Position numbers and translations under genes: made by a program. The notes under the pieces were generated by a model. It ran no database searches. It saw nothing but the letters and a program-made list of their open reading frames with translations, and was not told where the DNA came from. 7,167 nucleotides of DNA from Thermoplasmatota archaeon. Lineage in GTDB: Archaea; Thermoplasmatota; Thermoplasmata; Thermoplasmatales; Thermoplasmataceae. The stretch is taken from contig JAMDCG010000062.1 in assembly GCA_023489425.1 (NCBI GenBank), positions 1 to 7,167 of the forward strand, given 5' to 3'. Each line of letters starts with the position of its first letter. Position 1 is the first letter of the stretch. This document shows positions 1 through 4,237 of the stretch, in pieces.

Positions 1-5
1 GAAGT

Positions 6-20
6 GAAAAAACCTCTTTT
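6..20 (-). terminator. Possible T-rich terminator after the 63-residue membrane protein gene
   Basis: On the minus strand a run of six T (plus-strand A at 7-12) follows a short AAAAGAGG stretch, 16 to 29 bases after the stop codon at 36. Archaeal termination commonly uses U-rich tracts without a strong hairpin, so this is a plausible terminator. The call rests only on base composition and position. Confidence 0.35.
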
Positions 21-35
21 GAAAGATCTGATTTC

Positions 36-227
36 CTAGTTTATTGATTTCCTGTCTTCTATTTTCGCTCCTCCCAGAAGACCAACTATAACTCCAACTT
101 CTGTAAATGTCATTAGAAACATAACCCTGAAATTATTTTGCGTTACAAGGAGAGAAACAACTATCCCAAGAACTGCTCCGACGGCTGCCCCTAAAAGAGC
201 AAAAAGAAATACCTTTCCCATATCCAT
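36..227 (-). CDS. Small two-helix membrane protein, glycine-zipper type, function unknown
   Basis: I do not recognise a family for this 63-residue protein. Two hydrophobic segments are visible, about residues 5-28 and 34-53, joined by a short polar turn (TQNNFR), with a charged tail (KIEDRKSIN). The first helix has a GxxxGxxxG pattern at Gly13, Gly17 and Gly21, typical of tightly packed helices in membrane oligomers. The start at 227 is favoured because an AT-rich TTAATA box (248-253) lies about 24 bases before it, which fits a leaderless transcript; a second ATG two codons later (221) is possible. The gene diverges from the membrane protein at 327, with about 100 bases shared between them. 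Membrane location is well supported; function is not inferable. A spurious reading frame is possible but less likely given the sensible hydrophobic layout. Confidence 0.6.
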   Translation of the reverse strand: MDMGKVFLFALLGAAVGAVLGIVVSLLVTQNNFRVMFLMTFTEVGVIVGLLGGAKIEDRKSIN

Positions 228-247
228 TTTTGGTTATTACATAGTTC

Positions 248-253
248 TATTAA
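248..253 (-). promoter_or_regulatory. TATA-like box for the 63-residue membrane protein gene
   Basis: Minus-strand TTAATA centred about 23-24 bases before the ATG at 227, the spacing expected when transcription starts at or near the initiator codon of an archaeal leaderless mRNA. No good purine-rich ribosome binding site precedes that ATG, which agrees with leaderless expression. Confidence 0.35.
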
Positions 254-321
254 TGAATTGGGATTATAATGCCTGATCCACTTCCAGATTTCAGTCAACA
301 ACGTAAACTGTAATGAAATAG

Positions 322-328
322 TATAAAT
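322..328 (+). promoter_or_regulatory. TATA-like box overlapping the first possible ATG of the five-helix membrane protein
   Basis: TATAAAT at 322-328 is the best archaeal TATA match upstream of this gene. If used, RNA would begin near 350, after the ATG at 327, and the next in-frame ATG (378) would be the start. A GGAGG at 361-365, twelve bases before that ATG, could serve as ribosome binding site, although the spacing is long. A second AT-rich box, TTATAAT near 264-270, would instead permit the start at 327. Confidence 0.4.
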
Positions 329-872
329 GCAATTTCAGATTACAGGATTCGATATTTTCTGGAGGATATATGTAAATATGTTTGCGTTAAGTGAAGAAAG
401 CATTATCAATATAATAAGGGGTTTCAAAATACAATTCTACGTTTTCCTTATATTTACTATATTCCTAATGGTGCTAAGAGCAGTAAGAGCAAAGGTTGGG
501 AAAACCTATTCAAGAAGGATAGTTATTTACCCTTTGATCTATCTTCTTCTTACATTATATTCATCAATCACCCTAACACTGTTTGAATTCGAATTTTCAA
601 TGATAATATACCTCCTTGGTTTTATTATCGGTTTTATTATTGGTGATCTTTCTCAAATAGTAAGAAGAAAGGGAAATGAAATATACCAGTCATCAGCAGG
701 GGTAGCCATCGCATGGTCATTCCTTTTCCTGGTAAAATGGTATTCCTATCTCTACGAACAACATTTTCCAACCTTTGTTGACCCTGTAATTACAATTACA
801 TTTACCTTTCTAGCTGGAATAATTCTGGGAGAAGCCTTTGGAATAATGGTTAAACATTTCAGGACAAAATAA
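327..872 (+). CDS. Five-helix integral membrane protein, function unknown
   Basis: A 181-residue protein with about five hydrophobic segments: residues 35-52, 64-84, 89-107, 122-143 and 153-176. Basic loops (RAVRAKVGKTYSRR at 51-64 and RRKGNE at 113-118) suggest those loops face the cytoplasm. The order of elements, with a basic RR before a Pro-containing helix, a Gly-rich helix, then an IYQSSAG loop, an aromatic helix and a final GEAFG helix, loosely recalls the CcdC/DUF1453 membrane family, but I cannot confirm this. The third helix contains a 12-base tandem repeat encoding GFIIGFIIGD. The start is uncertain: ATG 327 gives 181 residues, while ATG 378 gives 164 and suits the TATA box at 322 and the GGAGG at 361 better. 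It ends 7 bases from the stop of the convergent epimerase gene. Confidence 0.7.
   Translation: MQFQITGFDIFWRIYVNMFALSEESIINIIRGFKIQFYVFLIFTIFLMVLRAVRAKVGKTYSRRIVIYPLIYLLLTLYSSITLTLFEFEFSMIIYLLGFIIGFIIGDLSQIVRRKGNEIYQSSAGVAIAWSFLFLVKWYSYLYEQHFPTFVDPVITITFTFLAGIILGEAFGIMVKHFRTK
618..641 (+). repeat. Two tandem copies of a 12-base unit inside a membrane helix
   Basis: GGTTTTATTATC is followed at once by GGTTTTATTATT, differing only in the last base. In frame this encodes Gly-Phe-Ile-Ile twice (residues 98-105), followed by Gly-Asp, in the third hydrophobic segment of the membrane protein. Because the unit is four codons long, duplication keeps the frame and adds about one helical turn. Confidence 0.8.
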
Positions 873-879
873 TATGATC

Positions 880-1710
880 CTACAGAGAGGAAATTGAAAC
901 AGAGTATCCAAACTCCCACTCCTCTCCTGGTTTTAATATCTTCAGCATATTCCCGGTTTGGAACGAATTAACTTCTGATGCCATTGGTTCTATGGCAACA
1001 GATATGGAATCGCTGAATTTACCATCATACACCATGAAGAATTCAGAATTTGTTCTTTTTACATCATACACAAAATAATCTCCCCTTAGCTGTATGTCCC
1101 CAGAATACATGAAACAGTCATCGTAAACATGTGACTCCTTTTTATAAAAATGACGGTAAAATTCAGAATAATTCCCAGAAGGAAAATACTGATCAATCTT
1201 CAGTGATTTTAGTGGCCTCGATTTCAGGAAAATTTCCCAGTTTGATCCTGTTACAAAATAGGGATGAAAACCAGGGCTCAATGGTACTGTGGTATTATGA
1301 TTGTTGAAAAACCTTGCATTCTCCCTGAAACCATCATTACTAATTTCAATAACGACTGTAACATCCACATCAAATGGATAGGAATCATCCATCAGGTTCA
1401 TTTTCATCCGAACAGAATTTTCGCTTTGATCAATTATGTCCCACTGTCGATCCTTGGCAAATCCATGAATTGAGTTCCCATCCAGATCTTTTTTAAATTC
1501 ATAGGATTTTCCAAGCCATTCATATTTGCCACCCTTTATTCTGTTTGCGTACGGAAACAGTGGTGCGCATCCCCCATGGGTTTTATGTCCATCCTGAGTT
1601 CTTTTTATGATTTCATTTTCCCTGAACTCAACACCTTCAATATAGCATCCATTACTCTCAATATCTGCCCTAATTGATTCATTATTCAGTGTTATCTTCA
1701 TCGTTTCCAT
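880..1710 (-). CDS. Aldose 1-epimerase (mutarotase)-like protein
   Basis: Predicted cytoplasmic enzyme of the galactose mutarotase fold, interconverting alpha and beta anomers of an aldose; the exact sugar cannot be read from sequence. Family hallmarks appear in order: PYANRIKGG at residues 53-61 with the sugar-binding Asn56-Arg57, IHGF with His82, GFHPYF with His149 (the expected general acid), and AIEPM with Glu241 (the expected general base), then a C-terminal LKPGEEWEFGYSVSI strand typical of the fold. At 276 residues it is slightly shorter than bacterial GalM and closer to YeaD/Sulfolobus-type homologues. ATG 1710 overlaps the upstream 69-residue gene by 29 bases; ATG 1701 (MKITLNN) has a better-placed AGGA eight bases before it and may be the real start. 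It is probably the last gene of the nfeD-like operon. All catalytic positions are present, so it is probably active. Confidence 0.87.
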   Translation of the reverse strand: METMKITLNNESIRADIESNGCYIEGVEFRENEIIKRTQDGHKTHGGCAPLFPYANRIKGGKYEWLGKSYEFKKDLDGNSIHGFAKDRQWDIIDQSENSVRMKMNLMDDSYPFDVDVTVVIEISNDGFRENARFFNNHNTTVPLSPGFHPYFVTGSNWEIFLKSRPLKSLKIDQYFPSGNYSEFYRHFYKKESHVYDDCFMYSGDIQLRGDYFVYDVKRTNSEFFMVYDGKFSDSISVAIEPMASEVNSFQTGNMLKILKPGEEWEFGYSVSISSL

Positions 1711-1891
1711 CCTGAATGAATCTTATAACCTTAAGATTTGGCTCAGTTTTCTTCAGAATTTCATGAAATGCCTTTCCAGAGTTTAAGGATTCATTGCAAA
1801 GCTGTATAGTTTCTTCAAGGGAAAGCAGTTTCCTAGTTCCATCTCTTCTTATTATGAGGGCCCTGCCAAGCTGGGAACAATCAATTCCCAT
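1682..1891 (-). CDS. Small 69-residue soluble protein of unknown function
   Basis: I do not recognise a family. The protein is soluble and charged, beginning MGIDCSQLGRALIIRRDGTRKLLSLEETI and ending in a very acidic tail (DGNDEDNTE). The layout suggests a short beta hairpin (RALIIRRDGTRKLL) followed by a helix (SLEETIQLCNESLNS) and a second helix plus strand (FHEILKKTEPNLKVIRFI). There are two cysteines, Cys5 and Cys32, not in a CxxC pair. Support for a real gene: a strong ribosome binding site GAGGAG at 1899-1904, seven bases before the ATG and inside the end of the nfeD-like gene; an 11-base overlap with that gene; and a 29-base overlap with the epimerase start, so translation is likely coupled on both sides. 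Confidence 0.68.
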   Translation of the reverse strand: MGIDCSQLGRALIIRRDGTRKLLSLEETIQLCNESLNSGKAFHEILKKTEPNLKVIRFIQDGNDEDNTE

Positions 1892-2195
1892 CTTTTATCT
1901 CCTCTACCAAAAGATTGAGTCCATTTACGTCCTTTATGCTAACTCTGTCTCCCACTTCCGGTCTGTGTTCCCCAACATATTTTGCATTCCAGTTCTGCCC
2001 ATCAACCCTCACGACCATATTTGTTCCGTTATCTCTCACTACCTGTCCAATCTTGCCAATCATGCTTTTAGTACCGGTAACTGCCCTTCCTCCCCTTGGG
2101 TACCATAAAACAAGTCTGTAGAACCATGCACCTAAGAAGAAAAAAACAATTGCAACAAGTAATATTGATATGTAAAACAGGTCGTCGCTTATCAT
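1881..2195 (-). CDS. NfeD-like protein, one membrane helix plus OB-fold domain (second tandem copy)
   Basis: A 104-residue protein with one hydrophobic segment at about residues 6-32 (FYISILLVAIVFFFLGAWFY and on), followed by an NfeD C-terminal beta-barrel (OB-fold) domain at about 41-98. The signature is SMIGKIGQVV, VVRVDGQNWNAK, PEVGDRVSIKDVNGLNLLVE, matching the family pattern of IGxxGxV, VxVxGxxWxA and GdxVxVxxVxGLxLxV. NfeD proteins usually partner stomatin/SPFH membrane scaffolds; no SPFH gene is in this window. Full-length NfeD has several helices or a ClpP-like protease domain; this is the short form. About two thirds of the residues match the next gene upstream. A TATA-like box at 2221-2229 sits about 30 bases before the ATG, so the transcript would have a very short leader. 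The end overlaps the 69-residue gene by 11 bases. Confidence 0.85.
   Translation of the reverse strand: MISDDLFYISILLVAIVFFFLGAWFYRLVLWYPRGGRAVTGTKSMIGKIGQVVRDNGTNMVVRVDGQNWNAKYVGEHRPEVGDRVSIKDVNGLNLLVEEIKDGN
1899..1904 (-). promoter_or_regulatory. Ribosome binding site of the 69-residue gene
   Basis: GAGGAG on the minus strand, seven bases before the ATG at 1891 and inside the last codons of the NfeD-like gene. It is the clearest Shine-Dalgarno sequence in the window and decides this start, as expected for an internal gene of an otherwise largely leaderless genome. Confidence 0.65.
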
Positions 2196-2214
2196 ATATT
2201 GAGATAGAATTGTA

Positions 2215-2231
2215 ACTAATTAATATTTAGT
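2215..2231. promoter_or_regulatory. Near-perfect 17-base palindrome overlapping the TATA box of the second NfeD-like gene
   Basis: ACTAATTAATATTTAGT pairs with its own reverse complement at all but one position pair around centre 2223. It covers the minus-strand TATA-like box TAAATATTA (2221-2229) that lies about 30 bases before the ATG at 2195. Such a position would suit a dimeric repressor that competes with TBP. AT-rich sequence forms palindromes by chance fairly often, so operator function is a guess; the TATA role is better supported. Confidence 0.4.
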
Positions 2232-2246
2232 AAGATTTCTCACCAT

Positions 2247-2537
2247 TCAATTCTTTCTGAGTTTATTTTGAGGTTCTATTACGAGACTCAATCCTTTCAC
2301 AGAAATTATCTTCACCTTCGCACCAACTGGGGGTCTATCCACACTCTGGTACTTTGCATTCCAGTTTTGTCCATCAACCCTTACAATCATATTTGTGCCG
2401 TTATCCCTTACGATCTGGCCTATTTGTCCGATTAAACTCTTTGTTCCAGTAACAGACTTACCACCTCTGGGAAACCATGAAACTATCTGGTAAAACCATG
2501 CACCAAGGAAGAAAAATCCTATAGCAGCAAGCAGCAT
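2247..2537 (-). CDS. NfeD-like protein, one membrane helix plus OB-fold domain (first tandem copy; start unclear)
   Basis: This 96-residue reading from ATG 2537 has a hydrophobic segment at about 1-22 (LLAAIGFFFLGAWFYQIV) and an NfeD OB-fold domain at about 31-88 (SLIGQIGQIV, IVRVDGQNWNAK, PPVGAKVKIISVKGLSLVIE). About 61 of 89 aligned residues equal those of the downstream copy, so the pair arose by tandem duplication. Homology continues ten codons upstream of this ATG: the frame from 2567 to 2538 reads T-I-S-N-G-V-Y-Y-L-S against M-I-S-D-D-L-F-Y-I-S of the neighbour, but that stretch has no ATG, GTG or TTG, and ACG (2567-2565) sits at the initiator position. The real start may therefore be upstream of 2537. 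With ATG 2537 the helix is still about 20 residues long, so the protein could be functional. No SPFH/stomatin partner is in the window. Confidence 0.78.
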   Translation of the reverse strand: MLLAAIGFFFLGAWFYQIVSWFPRGGKSVTGTKSLIGQIGQIVRDNGTNMIVRVDGQNWNAKYQSVDRPPVGAKVKIISVKGLSLVIEPQNKLRKN

Positions 2538-2598
2538 GGATAGGTAATATACACCGTTAGAGATCGTAAGTAAGCATTGCTATTTCATTATTTAATTT

Positions 2599-2606
2599 TA
2601 TTTATA
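2599..2606 (-). promoter_or_regulatory. TATA-like box of the first NfeD-like gene
   Basis: Minus-strand TATAAATA. A start of RNA about 25 bases downstream falls near 2577, exactly at an ATG (2577-2575) that is out of frame with the NfeD-like protein and would give only six codons before TAA. From that RNA start, the in-frame ATG at 2537 has a leader of about 40 bases and the aligned ACG at 2567 a leader of about 10. Confidence 0.5.
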
Positions 2607-2611
2607 CTGAA

Positions 2612-2622
2612 ACGATTATCGT
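2612..2622. promoter_or_regulatory. 11-base palindrome just upstream of the NfeD-like TATA box
   Basis: ACGATTATCGT has perfect 5-base arms around one central base. It lies five bases upstream of the TATA box at 2599-2606 and directly after the stop codon of the membrane protein gene ending at 2627. It could be an operator or activator site near the BRE position, or, read as RNA, a weak 4-base stem with a 3-base loop followed by UUU that helps end the upstream transcript. Neither reading can be preferred from sequence alone. Confidence 0.3.
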
Positions 2623-2626
2623 GTGT

Positions 2627-3058
2627 TTATTTATCCATCTTCTTAGCATCATTATCTTTTCCTGTATAGGGTTCCCTGTAAAGCATGCTCATGACTCCGC
2701 CTATAACAACCAATATGAAACCTATTAGCAAACCACCTTCACTTCCCGGAAGTGAAATTATTCCCATCAGGATACCAAGCCCACCCATTGATCTATGGAG
2801 ATATGCCCTTCTAAACATGACCACTGATGCTACAATTTCAAGTATAGGAGCAATAGCATCAGTCAGAATCTCAAAGATTGCATTATCAGCTTTCAGGAAG
2901 CTTCCATTTTGAATTGAAAGATAAAGAATAGATAAAGAAATTACAAATGTTATAAATGCACCTATAAACATTACAGTAGCTGCATCTCTATTTTCCCTGA
3001 AATATGAGGAAAACTTTAGAAGAGCCCTTCCAGCCTTTTTAGCACGTTCACTTACCAT
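2627..3058 (-). CDS. Four-helix membrane protein of unknown function
   Basis: This is a 143-residue integral membrane protein that I cannot name. Hydrophobic segments lie at about residues 26-49, 61-82, 91-103 and 107-127. The N terminus is strongly basic (SERAKKAGRALLKF) and amphipathic, and the C terminus is charged and soluble (GKDNDAKKMDK); with four helices both ends should lie on the same side, probably the cytoplasm. The last two segments are Gly-rich (GGLGILMGIISLPGSEGGLLIGFILVVIGG), a layout shared by several uncharacterised small membrane families, among them DUF6114-like proteins, but this is only a resemblance. The ATG follows the stop of the cobY-like gene after a single base, so the two are surely cotranscribed and probably translationally coupled. 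No catalytic or metal-binding motif is visible. Confidence 0.75.
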   Translation of the reverse strand: MVSERAKKAGRALLKFSSYFRENRDAATVMFIGAFITFVISLSILYLSIQNGSFLKADNAIFEILTDAIAPILEIVASVVMFRRAYLHRSMGGLGILMGIISLPGSEGGLLIGFILVVIGGVMSMLYREPYTGKDNDAKKMDK

Positions 3059-3059
3059 T

Positions 3060-3611
3060 CTAGTTCTTCTGCTTTTTCAATCTGTTAAGTATGAGAAAAA
3101 AGTCCTCAACAGTGTTCACATTATATGCCTGTTTTTCAGAAACATCAAAGGACTGGAATTCCTCACTTTTTACATCATCAGGAGGAGAGAAAAATATACT
3201 CACACCACAGAAAAGTCCCTCGATCAACATTGATACAATACCCTTCCCACTTTTCTTTGCAAAGGCAATAAAGCTGTTAACAACTTCCTGATCTGAAAAG
3301 TAAATGTCACCAGGAATGACCATTATGGGATATTTATTTATCTTTTTCAGAACTTTTCCAAGATCTTCTGAATATCCGCTACCTGATGTCTTGATTATTT
3401 CTAACTTTTCAGAATAGTATTTTTCAGTGATCTCTGTATTCGGAGTGACTGCAAGATAAACAGGCTTCGCCACTTCTTCAAGAAATTTGAGGTTCCTTCC
3501 TATAAGGGTTTCACCTCTAATCATCAGTAAACCTTTATCAGGCATATTCATTCTAGATCCAGTGCCACCGGACATGATCACAAGCGGCAACTTTCCATCA
3601 TTTTTTTCCAT
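3060..3611 (-). CDS. cobY: CobY-like GTP:adenosylcobinamide-phosphate guanylyltransferase
   Basis: Predicted cytoplasmic nucleotidyltransferase that transfers GMP from GTP to adenosylcobinamide phosphate, giving the GDP-cobinamide used to attach the nucleotide loop of cobamides. CobY is the archaeal replacement for bacterial CobU. Visible features: MSGGTGSRM at residues 13-21 with Lys26 in MPDKGLL (the nucleotide-binding loop of MobA/GlmU-type transferases), an AVTPNTEITEKYY block near 54-66, TSGSGYSEDL at 75-84, PGDI with Asp102, and YNVNTVEDF at 163-171. From memory, the spacing of these blocks follows methanogen CobY (SPNT, TSGKGYIEDL, INTKDD), which separates it from plain MobA. At 183 residues the length is close to the CobY norm. 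It overlaps the PEBP gene by 14 bases. No other cobamide gene is nearby, so a related NTP transferase with another acceptor remains possible. Confidence 0.78.
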   Translation of the reverse strand: MEKNDGKLPLVIMSGGTGSRMNMPDKGLLMIRGETLIGRNLKFLEEVAKPVYLAVTPNTEITEKYYSEKLEIIKTSGSGYSEDLGKVLKKINKYPIMVIPGDIYFSDQEVVNSFIAFAKKSGKGIVSMLIEGLFCGVSIFFSPPDDVKSEEFQSFDVSEKQAYNVNTVEDFFLILNRLKKQKN

Positions 3612-4062
3612 ATGTAAACATCCATGTAACCTTTTTGACCATTAGTGTTTCGCAGAGTTTTCGCATACTTTCTCTGTTAACTGTTTCTGATTCATCTAAT
3701 GGCCTTACAAGTGCATATAATGTTACAGTATATTTATGCGTTTTCTTTCCGGGGGGGCATGGACCTCCATATCCATTTTTTCCAAAGTCATTTTTTAACT
3801 GTATCCAGCCCTCATCTGTCTTTTCGGCAATAGGAACGTTTTCGTGAATTGTACCAACAGATGACTGAATATTTCTCATGCACCAGTGATTGAATGATTT
3901 TCTTGGTGCATCTGGATCATCCATGAATAGGACAATTTCCTTTGTGGACGATGGAGCATCCTTCCATTTGATTTCGGGAGAGATATTCTGTCCACTGCAA
4001 GTGTATTTTTCAGAAATTTCGTCCCCGTACTTAATATTGTCAACCTGCATTTCAAAAGACAT
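3598..4062 (-). CDS. YbhB/YbcL family (phosphatidylethanolamine-binding protein-like) protein
   Basis: A 154-residue soluble protein of the PEBP fold, prokaryotic YbhB/YbcL branch; the length is typical. Family motifs in order: CSGQNISPEIKWKDAP at residues 22-37, the anion-pocket motif DDPDAP at 48-53, FNHW at 58-61 with His59, and GGPCPPGKKTHKY at 99-111. Together these form the small ligand pocket that binds phosphate or carboxyl groups in structures of the family. No signal peptide is seen, so it is cytoplasmic. The physiological role of prokaryotic members is poorly known; inhibition of proteases or kinases has been proposed from eukaryotic relatives. The gene heads a tight three-gene block with cobY and a membrane protein. 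The start at 4062 fits a TATA-like box about 26 bases upstream (4084-4091), giving a leaderless message; Met5 (4050) is a less likely alternative. Confidence 0.9.
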   Translation of the reverse strand: MSFEMQVDNIKYGDEISEKYTCSGQNISPEIKWKDAPSSTKEIVLFMDDPDAPRKSFNHWCMRNIQSSVGTIHENVPIAEKTDEGWIQLKNDFGKNGYGGPCPPGKKTHKYTVTLYALVRPLDESETVNRESMRKLCETLMVKKVTWMFTYGKK

Positions 4063-4083
4063 GGGTTCTGTATACTGTAAGTG

Positions 4084-4091
4084 TTTAATAT
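4084..4091 (-). promoter_or_regulatory. TATA-like box placing RNA start at the PEBP-family ATG
   Basis: Minus-strand ATATTAAA, centred about 26 bases before the ATG at 4062, the spacing for a leaderless archaeal transcript. No purine-rich ribosome binding site lies before that ATG. Confidence 0.45.
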
Positions 4092-4117
4092 TTTTTAGAT
4101 TTATTCTGGTTACTTAA

Positions 4118-4126
4118 GATTTATAT
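4118..4126 (-). promoter_or_regulatory. Second, stronger-looking TATA box upstream of the PEBP-family gene
   Basis: Minus-strand ATATAAATC preceded by AAGG. It is the closest match here to an archaeal TATA consensus, but it would start RNA near 4096 and leave a leader of about 34 bases. The gene may have two promoters, or this one may be the true one. Confidence 0.35.
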
Positions 4127-4172
4127 CCTTATGCTTTCATAGGCTTCAGTTTTAAACTAATATTGATAACTT

Positions 4173-4184
4173 AAATAAGAAAAA
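4173..4184 (-). terminator. T-rich terminator candidate after dphB
   Basis: Minus-strand TTTTTCTTATTT, about 55 bases after the dphB stop at 4238 and before the promoters of the next block. A U-rich tract is the usual archaeal termination signal. The rest of the 4063-4237 gap shows no convincing reading frame or RNA gene. Confidence 0.45.
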
Positions 4185-4237
4185 CTACGATTTGGAAGGA
4201 ATCACATTCAATCTGCACCATAGATTAGTTGAACAAT

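Noticed and set aside
36..872. The two divergent small membrane proteins as a toxin-antitoxin or defence pair
   Set aside because: Neither has a motif of a known toxin, antitoxin or defence effector, and divergent placement with different promoters gives no support.
1794..2121. Two plus-strand open frames of 104 and 68 codons across the NfeD-like gene region
   Set aside because: They lie antisense to the NfeD-like and 69-residue genes, have no family motif, low-complexity Ser/Pro/Leu-rich content typical of reversed frames, and no promoter or ribosome binding site.
2247..2537. First NfeD-like gene as a broken pseudogene
   Set aside because: The frame is open for the whole domain, key OB-fold residues match the intact copy and substitutions are conservative; only the start is in doubt.
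3060..3611. CobY-like protein as MobA (molybdenum cofactor guanylyltransferase)
   Set aside because: The nucleotide-binding loop is shared, but the PNT, TSGSGYSEDL and YNVNTVEDF blocks follow archaeal CobY more closely, and no molybdenum cofactor gene is nearby. It remains the main alternative.
4063..4237. Possible small RNA or small gene in the 175-base gap between dphB and the PEBP-family gene
   Set aside because: No reading frame of useful length, no convincing C/D or H/ACA box arrangement and no strong hairpin; a T-rich terminator and two TATA-like boxes account for it.
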